From Magnetovibrio sp. PR-2 (GTDB taxonomy: Bacteria > Pseudomonadota > Alphaproteobacteria > Rhodospirillales > Magnetovibrionaceae), in NCBI RefSeq assembly GCF_036689815.1, contig NZ_JBAHUR010000011.1:62001-126000 (forward strand): DNA of 64,000 nt, read 5' to 3'. The notes under the pieces were generated by a model. The model was given only the letters and a program-made list of their open reading frames with translations, ran no database searches and was not told where the DNA came from. A program made the position numbers and the translations under genes. Positions 7,492 through 15,953 of this stretch are shown here, piece by piece (the stretch's first letter is position 1; every line of letters begins with the position of its first letter).

Positions 7492-8544
7492 TCAGTGTTT
7501 CTTTGACCCACATGTGAAATGTGGATCAATTGTGTCGCTCTCTTTGAGGATTGTATTGTCCGATTTTATATGGTTTGGGGCTTCTCTTGCTTCGCCAGGT
7601 GTCATGCCAAATTTGGATTTAAAAGCCCGAGAAAAATGTGCCTCGCTGGCAAAGCCCCAACTGTAAGCGATTTCAAAGATGCGGCGCTCGTTTAAGCTTG
7701 GCGATATAAGATCCTTAGCACACCGTTTTAGGCGACGGTCTTGAATGTAAGCTTTCACCCCGCCATAAGGTTTGAAAAGGCGAAAAAGGGTTGCTCTGGA
7801 CAGGCCAAGTTTTGCGCACAAAGTCGTTATGGTTAGATCTGCATCTTGAAGGTTATTTTCAATTTCCAGTTTCGCACGCATGAGGGTGGAGTGCGACAAG
7901 TTTGAAATGCCGTCCTTTACCGTGTCGGGGCTGCCATTGAGGGCGGAGGCCAAAAGTGACAGAGTGGAAGATATGGTCATAGCTGCATCTTCACTGGAAA
8001 TCGTATTGGCCACCCTATTCATTGTTTTCATGTACTCAACAGCCAAAGTCACCAATGGGGACCCAGCTTTCAGAACTCGACCTTGTTGAGTGTCTGGAGA
8101 GTTGAGAAGGGGAGCTAACATATGGCGCGGCACAATATATGTCAGATTGGTGAAGTCTGAAGTTTCCGCCAAATGGTGATCAGCAAGATCCATGACCAGC
8201 AAATCGCCGGGTTCCGCTATGGTGAGCGTATTTCCACGGCAAATATTTTGAGTTCCTGAGAGGTGAGTTTGAATCAAATAATAATCCAAACCGTCCTGAG
8301 CCACCCGCAGTGAGCCGCGCAAAAACTTCTGGGCCATTGAGTCACATCGCGTGAACACAATCTGTTCGTCCAGCAGGTAACTGGTTAGCGATGCATCAAA
8401 CCCATCCTCCGTGTTTGTGGCATCGAGTTCCACATCAAACAATGTGGAGATGGCGTCACGCCAGACCTGGGGTTGGTTTTTTTCGGGGGCATCACGCGTG
8501 GAAAAGAAAGATTTCTCCACAGTCTTACTGTGTTCTTTGCTCAT
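7492..8544 (-). CDS. AraC-family regulator, cassette 1
   Basis: The 350-residue protein has an N-terminal AraC-binding-like domain (about residues 20-200) and a C-terminal double helix-turn-helix AraC/XylS domain (about 228-330). Landmarks are LTITTLCAKLGLSRATLFRL for the first motif and IAYSWGFASEAHFSRAFKSK plus FGMTPGEAR for the second. It is a paralogue of the regulators at 14697-15764 and 26179-27234. It is divergent from giant gene 1 with 212 bases between starts, so it probably controls that gene. An AAGGGC ribosome site precedes the ATG. The 11-mer agcccttatga at 8550-8560, just upstream of the start, is repeated upstream of the cassette 2 regulator at 15780-15790. The inducer is unknown. 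Confidence 0.92.
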   Translation of the reverse strand: MSKEHSKTVEKSFFSTRDAPEKNQPQVWRDAISTLFDVELDATNTEDGFDASLTSYLLDEQIVFTRCDSMAQKFLRGSLRVAQDGLDYYLIQTHLSGTQNICRGNTLTIAEPGDLLVMDLADHHLAETSDFTNLTYIVPRHMLAPLLNSPDTQQGRVLKAGSPLVTLAVEYMKTMNRVANTISSEDAAMTISSTLSLLASALNGSPDTVKDGISNLSHSTLMRAKLEIENNLQDADLTITTLCAKLGLSRATLFRLFKPYGGVKAYIQDRRLKRCAKDLISPSLNERRIFEIAYSWGFASEAHFSRAFKSKFGMTPGEAREAPNHIKSDNTILKESDTIDPHFTCGSKKH

Positions 8545-8643
8545 GCAACAGCCCTTATGACCAGCCCCAGATATTTATGTGTCAGTATGGTAGAGCATTA
8601 AGGAAGAACGCCACCTGATGTGGTGCTTGTATACTATATATTA

Positions 8644-8706
8644 TCCTTAAGTCGTATGTGGTCAATGGATTTGATACTTTCAGTCAAATTTCTGGACACT
8701 TAAGGA
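8644..8706. promoter_or_regulatory. Inverted CTTAAG-centred sites, candidate AraC operator of giant 1
   Basis: The element tccttaagt (8644-8652) is the reverse complement of acttaagga (8698-8706). The longer form cacttaaggac at 8697-8707 also occurs at 27329-27339, upstream of giant gene 3, in both cases in a regulator/giant divergent interval. This makes it a candidate operator shared between the cassettes. I do not find it upstream of giant gene 2. Confidence 0.4.
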
Positions 8707-8742
8707 CCTATACTGATTCCCAAGTTTCCGGGCAGAAATATT

Positions 8743-8752
8743 GGGGGGGGGG
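8743..8752 (+). repeat. Poly-G(10) tract immediately before the giant 1 start
   Basis: Ten consecutive G residues lie 4 bases before the TTG start chosen for giant gene 1. They are also inside the frame if translation begins at the upstream GTG (8658). Homopolymer G runs of this length mutate by slipped-strand mispairing. Length change would alter ribosome-site spacing, or frame in the longer reading. A sequencing error is also possible. Confidence 0.6.
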
Positions 8753-8756
8753 TACC

Positions 8757-11700
8757 TTGAAAAAATATCGCAGTTGGCATGGTTTCGTTACGCAGTTTAT
8801 GGCGGCAACCCTTACAATTTGTTTTGTTGGGTTAAGTGATGGTAGCCCGGCTGAGGCAGCTGAAGAGAAACTTCAACTTCGGCTTTTGGGGTCTGAATAC
8901 TGTGTCAAAGTCGGGTCGAAGACCAACCGACATAAATCTAAAGAGCTGTTGTTTGTCGATTGCAAAGACCCCAAAACAAAGGGCTTTGTCTTTAACAATC
9001 AAAAACAAATTTCTATCGGCGGGAAATGCGTCGATCCACAAGCTGAAAATATTGTGTGGTTGCACAACTGCGATCTCCATGAAGGCAAAGTTTTTGAGCC
9101 GAAAGACAACAAACTTTACAACCCCTACACAAAAACTTGTCTGACGCCCAATGGTGACCCAGCGCTCAAGGCAACCCGATTGGTGGTTGGCCCCTGTGAT
9201 AAAGCTGCCGATATGTTCTTGGGGCTGGAGCCCATAGCGTTGTCCAACTTAGGCCCAGAAATCCCAGCCGACCAACGTGCTCAGATCGCTATCGCTGGAA
9301 CGGGGCGCTGTCTGGCGCTCGGGACGGAGCGCAACAAATTGGGTGCGCTCAAGGTCACATTGGGAGACTGCAAAGACCCTTCCACCCAACTTTTCGGTTT
9401 CTACAGAAACAACATGCTCTTGGCCGAGCGCAAATGTCTCGACCCGCAAGCAAACGACGTGCTGTGGATGTATGACTGTTCTGATCATGAAGGGAAAGTT
9501 TTCACCTTCCAAGATGGGAAGTTGATGGCCAAGGCGTACAACAAATGCGTCCAGCCTGACGGCAAGGCGACACAGAAGAATGTCGGCATTAAGCTTGGGT
9601 CATGTGCAAAAGCGCCTGAGATGATCATGGGGACTGAGGCCGAAGCTTTGGCCAAAGTGATGAACGTCAAAGCCAAGGAATTGCCTAGCCTCGGGGCCAT
9701 GCCTTTCTTTGTCTCGCAAAAGGGAAAAGATTATCACGCTGGTCAGGTGCGTTTCCTTGGTCACTTGACGGATGCGGTGGTCTTCCGTCCGCAAGGGGCC
9801 AAACGAAACATTCTAGCACTCATGCCCAACAGTCTTGGGTTGCAAGATTTGATTGTCGATTATGATAAGACGGCGTTTGCGAAATCAAAAACGGATGATC
9901 TCGTCTTGTTTGTTGCCTTAAAAGGAACGGATGCAAACAACGTTGCGATTGATCGCCTTCCGGAACTCTTAAAAGAGCGCTTGAAAGCGTCTATGGGCAA
10001 CACCCGTAAATTTTCCATATCTCCCGGACTATCTTATTTTGGAAGCTTTGAAAACGGGAACAACGACCTTACTAAGCTCTTATCGCGCTTAGGTGTGCGT
10101 CAGAAGTCACATCAAATGTGGGGAATGTTGTCCCCGCTCTTTGTTGTGGCGGATCACCGCAACGAAGACGCTGCGGCTCAGCTTTTCAAAACCAAATCTG
10201 ATAAGTTGATTGGCGGCCAAGATTTTCGCATCGCGTTGAATAAATTCGCCATTAAAGAAACGGAAAAAGCCTTGGCATTTAAAGAAGCTGCCTTGGCGTT
10301 TACCTATGATCGACCAGCCCGTTTGCAAACCTATGCCACACTGACTGCATTGGGCAAAAAATTCGCAATGCCGACGAGCATCGAATTTCTCGACAATGAT
10401 GTATGGCGTTTGAGCGGACAATCGCAAGAAACATGGAAAGGTGCCTTGGGCTTGCGGATGGTGAACCTCAAGGCCGTTGGCTTTGAGGGTGAAGTTAAAG
10501 GGTCTGGAAGAGACCGCAAAGCAGAGCTGTCGCTTGTATCTTCGGGCGATATGCTGGGCTTGCCATTGGGCGACAAGCATCCCATGGCGCTGACTTCTAA
10601 GGGTGTCACCGATATTGAGTTTAAGACCAGCGGAACACTTCCGGCGGGGAAAATACCTCTTCTCAAAGATATCCCTGGCGCCAAAGAATTGGTGTTTCAG
10701 AATTTGGTGGTGGGCAAGCGTGCCATATATGGTGAGGTGGCCTGGGATCGGTTCAAAATGAAAACCCGCGCCGTCATTATGAAGAACAAGGTGGGCGGTC
10801 AGTCTGTGACCTCTGTGGTGGTGCGAGGCGAAGATCTGAGCATCGGCAAACTTATGCCAAAGGTACCAGAGCCCTTTCGCAGCATTAAATTTCCACATGC
10901 TGCCTTGTTCATCAGCAACAAAGATGCTCCACAAGCTTTAAAGGTGGGGGCATTGCCGAAAGTTGCGCAAGATATGCTCTCAGATATTGCAGGTGGGCCT
11001 GATGCTGGGGCACCGTTGATTGAAGGCTTTGGGATCATGGGGGCGCTTACGCCTGAGCACATCCCCAACCCTCTCAGAGGGGTTCTCAAAGACCGTTTGG
11101 GAGTCTTCAACTATGTTGACGGTCCCCTGATGGTCATTGGCGGCATTGAGGGTTTGTTGGGTAAATCTCCTCCAAACATGGTGGTGAAGGCAGCCCTGCC
11201 AGCATTTAAGTTTCCGAAAGGAACCCCGCTGGATAAGGTCGTGAGTTTTGACAAAGTCGGCACCGATTTCTTCATCAAAGTTCAGATGTACACGGGCATC
11301 ATGATGGCAGGTGTGGGCGGTGATATGACCATCACTGTCCCAGAGCTGGGTGATCCCAAAAAATCTGACAAGCTGAAGATGCGCGGTGAAGTGATCGGGA
11401 GCTTAGATGCTGTATCCGTGGCTGGATCTATAAAAGTTGCGGGGATCATGGATGGTAAGTGGAACAAGCCATTTGGTTTGAATGACAATCTTTCTATTGA
11501 AGATCCAGCATTTGTCATTGGGTATGACACGGAAGGTTCCGTCGAGTTTGGTGTCGGCGGCAACACGACGTTTATGACCCAAGGGGGTAAGAAGCCTGTC
11601 GATCTAAAAGGCGACTTCCTGGTTAACATCAATTTCTCCAGCAGTTATCCCATCCCCAAAAAGCTTGGTGTGGTTTTTGAGGCTAACGAACTGAGCCTCA

Positions 11701-14345
11701 TCGGTTATATGGAAATTGCTGACTCTTTGTTCAGAGGCACCCTAACGGGCCCCATGGCAAAAACGGTGATCAAGGGGTTGCCGCCAGCAGAACGTAAAGT
11801 GGCCGAAATTCTTCAGGCGGAATTGAAGAAAAACCAAGGCTCTCTCTATACGGCACTGAAACTTGATAAAATTCCAATGCCGTTCTTGGTCTACAAAGAT
11901 ATGGAACTTATGTTTGCAACGCCGGGGGCTTACATCCCGGGCCGTGAAGATACGCTCAACACCATGGGGGCAGTCATCGCGGGCAAGGCTGAGGTTCTGT
12001 TCAAAGGTAAACGTCACAGAATTGGTGAAACGGATAATCGGCTGACCCTGCGGGATGGCTTTAAACTTCATACGGAATTGGCTGGGTTCGAGCTTGGCCC
12101 AATTAAGCTGTCTGATTCGAAATATCACGCCGTCGCAAATCTCACGGAAATGCCAAAGGTTGAAGCTTACTTTAAGGCCAAGCTCTTTGGTGCGCACAGC
12201 GAGTTCGACGGAAAAATCACCCCATTGGTGACGACGATCAAGTCGCGCCAAGACTTTGGGGACATCTTGCAATACAACCTCAACGCATATGCTCGCCTGG
12301 ACAAACCGCAAAGCTTGGAAGACATTTTCAAAGCGGCAAAATTCCGTTTGGCCAGCGAGTTGAGTGCTGACCCGGGAAAATGGATTCACAATCAGGGCCA
12401 AAAAGAGGTTAAGCGTCTCTTTGCGGGACTGAACGGCCTCAACAGCAAGGTGGCTTCGGATTTAGATGCGGCTAAACGGGAAGTGTCTAAGCTTGATAAA
12501 ACCGTGGAAGCCATGCGCAACCAAGTCCGCAATGAACGTCGTTCCGCCACCGATAAGTTGGCTGATGCGCAACGCGACGTGCGTTCTCTTATGAATAGGA
12601 TCAACAACCTCAATCGCTGGATTCAGAGCGAAGAGCGAAACATACAATCGTGCAATCAAACGATCCGCATTTGTGCTTTTGGAATTTGCAAAGATTGGGC
12701 TGACCTGGTCAAGCGAAGTGCTTGCCACGTGCGTAACATCGATCCCATCGCAAAAATTGCCGCGTTCCGGGCTGAACAAGGTCCGTTATACGTGGCCATG
12801 GAATCAGCGAACGGTGTTTTGGAAGCCATCAAGCGAGGGACTGACTTCCTGCCCATTGATCTTGATCCACGGGTGTCCGGGCCAATTGCCGCACGGGATG
12901 TTGCCATGGTTGCTTTGGATGGTGCCAAGTTGGCCAACAAAGGGGCTTCGGTTTTCAATCAGCTTTTGGAAAAGCAGCTATTGAATTTGAAGAACCCGGA
13001 TATTTTTGCTCTGGAAAAAAGTCGTATTCGCGGTTCCCTGCAAGATGCATTGGATGGCGATCCGGTCCTGATCGAGCTGAGCTATCGTAGTTTTGGCGAT
13101 CGTTATAGCGAACGGATGGCGTTGTCCATGTATGACCACAAATACAATGCTGAACAAATGTCGACGTTTGCATTGGGACTGGTCATCAAGCCGATCTTGG
13201 ATGATGCCCGCAAGGGCGGATTGGTTCCGCACTTCATGCTCAACGAGCTGGAGCAGCTTTACATGAACCGCAAAGCTCAATCCGAAAAAGAGGCATTGAA
13301 GGTTATTCAAAAGACCGGAGACATCCAAGTGGCCTCGTTGGAGGAGGGGGGCTCCATATCCAGTGCCATTGACACTGTGCGTCAAGCTCGCTTGCAAAGC
13401 GAAAAGGAAGCTTCCGCACGCATGGTTAAGATGCGCACCAATATCATTGGGTATCGCAACAAGTACGCGTCAGGAATTCTCGAAGAATTTGGTGAGGGTG
13501 CTAGATTGTTGAGTCTGCGTTCGCATTCCGAGGATAAGTCCGCACCTCGAGATATGTGCCTGGAATCAACGGATGATAAGAACCATCGCGGCGCTTCGAA
13601 AGTCATCTTTACAGAATGTGCAGATAAGCCCAGCCAAATTTTTGTTATGGACCGCAGCGGTGAAGTTCATGACATCACCGGGCGCTGTCTGGATATGCAA
13701 GAACGTGACGAAGTGTGGATGTACACTTGTACAGGCCACCCAGGCATGCGTTGGGAAATTTCAGGGGATCATAAGCTATACAATCCTCATACACGGAGAT
13801 GCTTGCGTGGCATTGGCGCGCCCATTAAAGAAGGCACACAAGCCGAAATCGATAAGTGTACGGACCGTTCCGCTGACGCAGTTGATGTCCGCAAGCGCCT
13901 GGCTGAAGTGAAAAAACGGCAAAGTAAATATGGCCGTAGCGCAAAACTCCTTGAAATTCGGACCCAAACCAATGACAAGGAAATTCCTCAACAGCTCTGC
14001 ATGGAAACAACAACGGAGCGGAACCACAGGAAGGCTTACAAAGTGATTTTCACGGAGTGTAACTTCAAAGAAAATCAAGCTTACATCATCGATCCGGAGG
14101 GAAGAATTCGCGATCAAGGTGAATACTGCCTTGATATCCAAGAAAATGATTCACTGTGGATGTACACCTGTACGAGCCATCCTGCGCAGATCTGGAAACT
14201 TGAAGGTTCGTACCTCAAAAATAACGACACAGGTGCTTGCGTTCGGGCATACGGCAGCACGATTAGAAATGGTGCAGATGCGGAAACACATTACCGTTGC
14301 AATACCGATTCTGCTGTCGTAAGGCCTATGGAAATCAAATATTAA
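8757..14345 (+). CDS. Giant secreted ricin-B-lectin protein 1
   Basis: About 1862 residues from the TTG at 8757. That start gives a good Sec signal peptide (n-region KKYRSWHG, hydrophobic core, SPAEAA). The frame is open back to a GTG at 8658, but the extra 33 residues are not signal-like. Two ricin-B-type beta-trefoil domains lie at about 38-152 and 175-286 (CLDPQAN, VWMYDC, KLYNP motifs). A beta-rich middle of unknown family spans about 295-1211. A coiled coil lies at about 1225-1290 and a helical region at 1335-1580. Two more ricin-B domains follow at about 1580-1711 and 1729-1861. The protein parallels giant 2 along its whole length and giant 3 more weakly. It should be exported and bind glycans; the middle domain is unassigned. 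Regulation by the divergent AraC protein is likely. Confidence 0.85.
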   Translation: MKKYRSWHGFVTQFMAATLTICFVGLSDGSPAEAAEEKLQLRLLGSEYCVKVGSKTNRHKSKELLFVDCKDPKTKGFVFNNQKQISIGGKCVDPQAENIVWLHNCDLHEGKVFEPKDNKLYNPYTKTCLTPNGDPALKATRLVVGPCDKAADMFLGLEPIALSNLGPEIPADQRAQIAIAGTGRCLALGTERNKLGALKVTLGDCKDPSTQLFGFYRNNMLLAERKCLDPQANDVLWMYDCSDHEGKVFTFQDGKLMAKAYNKCVQPDGKATQKNVGIKLGSCAKAPEMIMGTEAEALAKVMNVKAKELPSLGAMPFFVSQKGKDYHAGQVRFLGHLTDAVVFRPQGAKRNILALMPNSLGLQDLIVDYDKTAFAKSKTDDLVLFVALKGTDANNVAIDRLPELLKERLKASMGNTRKFSISPGLSYFGSFENGNNDLTKLLSRLGVRQKSHQMWGMLSPLFVVADHRNEDAAAQLFKTKSDKLIGGQDFRIALNKFAIKETEKALAFKEAALAFTYDRPARLQTYATLTALGKKFAMPTSIEFLDNDVWRLSGQSQETWKGALGLRMVNLKAVGFEGEVKGSGRDRKAELSLVSSGDMLGLPLGDKHPMALTSKGVTDIEFKTSGTLPAGKIPLLKDIPGAKELVFQNLVVGKRAIYGEVAWDRFKMKTRAVIMKNKVGGQSVTSVVVRGEDLSIGKLMPKVPEPFRSIKFPHAALFISNKDAPQALKVGALPKVAQDMLSDIAGGPDAGAPLIEGFGIMGALTPEHIPNPLRGVLKDRLGVFNYVDGPLMVIGGIEGLLGKSPPNMVVKAALPAFKFPKGTPLDKVVSFDKVGTDFFIKVQMYTGIMMAGVGGDMTITVPELGDPKKSDKLKMRGEVIGSLDAVSVAGSIKVAGIMDGKWNKPFGLNDNLSIEDPAFVIGYDTEGSVEFGVGGNTTFMTQGGKKPVDLKGDFLVNINFSSSYPIPKKLGVVFEANELSLIGYMEIADSLFRGTLTGPMAKTVIKGLPPAERKVAEILQAELKKNQGSLYTALKLDKIPMPFLVYKDMELMFATPGAYIPGREDTLNTMGAVIAGKAEVLFKGKRHRIGETDNRLTLRDGFKLHTELAGFELGPIKLSDSKYHAVANLTEMPKVEAYFKAKLFGAHSEFDGKITPLVTTIKSRQDFGDILQYNLNAYARLDKPQSLEDIFKAAKFRLASELSADPGKWIHNQGQKEVKRLFAGLNGLNSKVASDLDAAKREVSKLDKTVEAMRNQVRNERRSATDKLADAQRDVRSLMNRINNLNRWIQSEERNIQSCNQTIRICAFGICKDWADLVKRSACHVRNIDPIAKIAAFRAEQGPLYVAMESANGVLEAIKRGTDFLPIDLDPRVSGPIAARDVAMVALDGAKLANKGASVFNQLLEKQLLNLKNPDIFALEKSRIRGSLQDALDGDPVLIELSYRSFGDRYSERMALSMYDHKYNAEQMSTFALGLVIKPILDDARKGGLVPHFMLNELEQLYMNRKAQSEKEALKVIQKTGDIQVASLEEGGSISSAIDTVRQARLQSEKEASARMVKMRTNIIGYRNKYASGILEEFGEGARLLSLRSHSEDKSAPRDMCLESTDDKNHRGASKVIFTECADKPSQIFVMDRSGEVHDITGRCLDMQERDEVWMYTCTGHPGMRWEISGDHKLYNPHTRRCLRGIGAPIKEGTQAEIDKCTDRSADAVDVRKRLAEVKKRQSKYGRSAKLLEIRTQTNDKEIPQQLCMETTTERNHRKAYKVIFTECNFKENQAYIIDPEGRIRDQGEYCLDIQENDSLWMYTCTSHPAQIWKLEGSYLKNNDTGACVRAYGSTIRNGADAETHYRCNTDSAVVRPMEIKY

Positions 14346-14375
14346 AGCTGAACGCTTGAATTGGAGAACCTTAAA

Positions 14376-14588
14376 ATGAAACGCTTACTTATCGCCACTG
14401 TCGCAGTGCCCATGGTCTTGTGGACCACGGCTTCGTTTGCACAAACGAAAGTTTCTCAAGACGAGATCAACATGTGTCTTGAGACCATTGCGCAAATGTC
14501 GGGCGGGACCCCGCCAGAATCGGCCGTAAAGCTGTGTAAAGAAGGCAAAATTGAAGATGCAATCGCCATGGCTATGACTGGCGGTTGA
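14376..14588 (+). CDS. Small secreted protein downstream of giant 1
   Basis: The 70-residue product has a signal peptide (MKRLLIATVAVPMVLWTTAS, cleavage after SFA). The mature part is about 46 residues with two cysteines (NMCLET and VKLCKEGK) that could form one disulfide. I do not recognise a family. The ATG at 14376 has a GGAG site 9 bases upstream. It starts 30 bases after the giant 1 stop on the same strand, so the two are probably one transcript. It could be a periplasmic partner or chaperone of the giant protein, which is an inference from position only. No copy follows giants 2 or 3. Confidence 0.75.
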   Translation: MKRLLIATVAVPMVLWTTASFAQTKVSQDEINMCLETIAQMSGGTPPESAVKLCKEGKIEDAIAMAMTGG

Positions 14589-14696
14589 GGCGTGCAGGGC
14601 TTTAAACCACAGTCAGTTTTTTGAGTGAAATTGGAGCCGCGTCACGAACATGTCCCCAAAACTGTAACGGTCCTCAAAGTATATTGGTTTAAAGCA

Positions 14697-15764
14697 TTAA
14701 AGTTGATTTGGACCTTGGGATTGCAGCCTAAGTATCCATTGGTCAAAACCTTCGCCATTCTCTGCCCCAGCTTTTGACCACGGGGAGTTCGTTTCGGCAA
14801 TCCTGTTGCGCAGGTAACCTGGTGGAATGTGAAAGTGTTGGCGGAATGCCCGGATAAAAGATACATCATTGGAGAAACCACAGTCCCATGCGATGTCGTA
14901 GATGGATGGTTTGTGGTCGCTTGGCTGAAGGATCATGGCCAAAGATTTTTCTAGACGTTTTTGGCGAATGATGTTTGCAATCCCTTCTGTATGTTCAAAC
15001 ATCTGATAGAGCTTCGAGCGTGACATTCCAAACTCTTTCGCAATTGTTGTCGGGCTCAGACGCGAATCATGCAGGTTGAGTTCAATGTAAGATTGGATAG
15101 CACGGCGTTTTCCAAGGTGGTGGTGAAGGCTTTCATCTTGCGGGTGTGTTGCAACTGTATTGAGATGGCGTGTGAGGGTGTCGATAAATATTTTGGAGAT
15201 GTCCTGCCCGATCTTTGGCGTCATCGAGCCATTTTTTGAAAGTGGGGCCACAATACATTGACGTATGATCGTCGAAAGCGGGGATGAGGCCGGCAAAATC
15301 CGCATGTGGTGATCATCGGGATCATCTAGAGCGTCTTCGATCATGTTGCGCGGTACGACCATGGTGTAATCCGCAAAGTTCGTTGTATGGCAATAGGTCG
15401 GTCGTGCAAGGTCGCAAATCAGGATTTCACCTGACTGCAACTGATGGCTATCTTGGCCATTTTCAAAATGAATCGTGCCTTTTTCGAACCATTGCACAAG
15501 ATAGTGTGTTAGGCCATTTTTCGCCAATTGATAGGATTGGCGGTTAAACGTATGTGCCGTGGTTTGGGTATGTGACATCATCAAATCACCAACAATATGG
15601 GATTGAACACTGGCGCGAAAATTCGCACGCAATTCTGGTGTGACGTCAATGTCAAACATGCAGCCCATGCTCGCTTCCCAGATTTCAAAGCGGTCGTTTT
15701 GCGGTAATTCGTCTACGGAAAAATAGGATGCGGACGCGTGTCCATTGGGTTCGTCGTGCGACAT
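14697..15764 (-). CDS. AraC-family regulator, cassette 2
   Basis: The 355-residue protein has the same plan as the cassette 1 and 3 regulators. It has an N-terminal AraC-binding-like domain (NMIEDALDDPDDHHMRIL is a shared segment) and a C-terminal AraC/XylS DNA-binding domain near residues 230-330 (LSPTTIAKEFGMSRSKLYQM and IAWDCGFSNDVSFIRAFRQH). It is convergent with giant 1 plus its small gene and divergent from giant gene 2 (about 130-190 bases depending on the start used). An AAAAGG site precedes the ATG. The 11-mer agcccttatga at 15780-15790 just upstream is shared with the cassette 1 regulator. Likely target: giant gene 2 and the secretin/tectonin genes after it. Confidence 0.92.
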   Translation of the reverse strand: MSHDEPNGHASASYFSVDELPQNDRFEIWEASMGCMFDIDVTPELRANFRASVQSHIVGDLMMSHTQTTAHTFNRQSYQLAKNGLTHYLVQWFEKGTIHFENGQDSHQLQSGEILICDLARPTYCHTTNFADYTMVVPRNMIEDALDDPDDHHMRILPASSPLSTIIRQCIVAPLSKNGSMTPKIGQDISKIFIDTLTRHLNTVATHPQDESLHHHLGKRRAIQSYIELNLHDSRLSPTTIAKEFGMSRSKLYQMFEHTEGIANIIRQKRLEKSLAMILQPSDHKPSIYDIAWDCGFSNDVSFIRAFRQHFHIPPGYLRNRIAETNSPWSKAGAENGEGFDQWILRLQSQGPNQL

Positions 15765-15896
15765 TGTTTAACCTTTTAAAGCCCTTATGAACCTATCTGG
15801 CACCCTCAACGATAAAAAATTATGGACAGATTGTATAGTTTTGCGGAATCATTTGCTGCATTTTCTGTGTAAATTTGCATACCGGGAACGTGATAT

Positions 15897-15941
15897 ATGG
15901 GCTTTAGGGTTTACACGCAGGGAAAGCTGCAGCCGAAGTAG
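15897..15941 (+). CDS. Short in-frame leader ending in TAG before giant 2
   Basis: An ATG at 15897 with a GGGA site 9 bases upstream starts a 14-codon frame (MGFRVYTQGKLQPK). It stops at TAG (15939-15941) in exactly the frame of giant gene 2. Read through the TAG, it would supply the positively charged n-region missing from the giant 2 signal peptide. It may be a leader peptide, a nonsense mutation in the original start region, or a readthrough site. Confidence 0.4.
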   Translation: MGFRVYTQGKLQPK

Positions 15942-15947
15942 GCTGCA
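15928..15947 (+). promoter_or_regulatory. Perfect hairpin enclosing the leader stop codon
   Basis: The sequence tgcagcc (15928-15934) pairs perfectly with ggctgca (15941-15947) around a 6-base loop. The TAG at 15939-15941 is at the loop/stem edge, and the only ribosome-site-like bases of giant gene 2 (agg at 15940-15942) are partly inside the stem. It could control translation of giant 2. Confidence 0.45.
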
Positions 15948-15953
15948 TTTATT

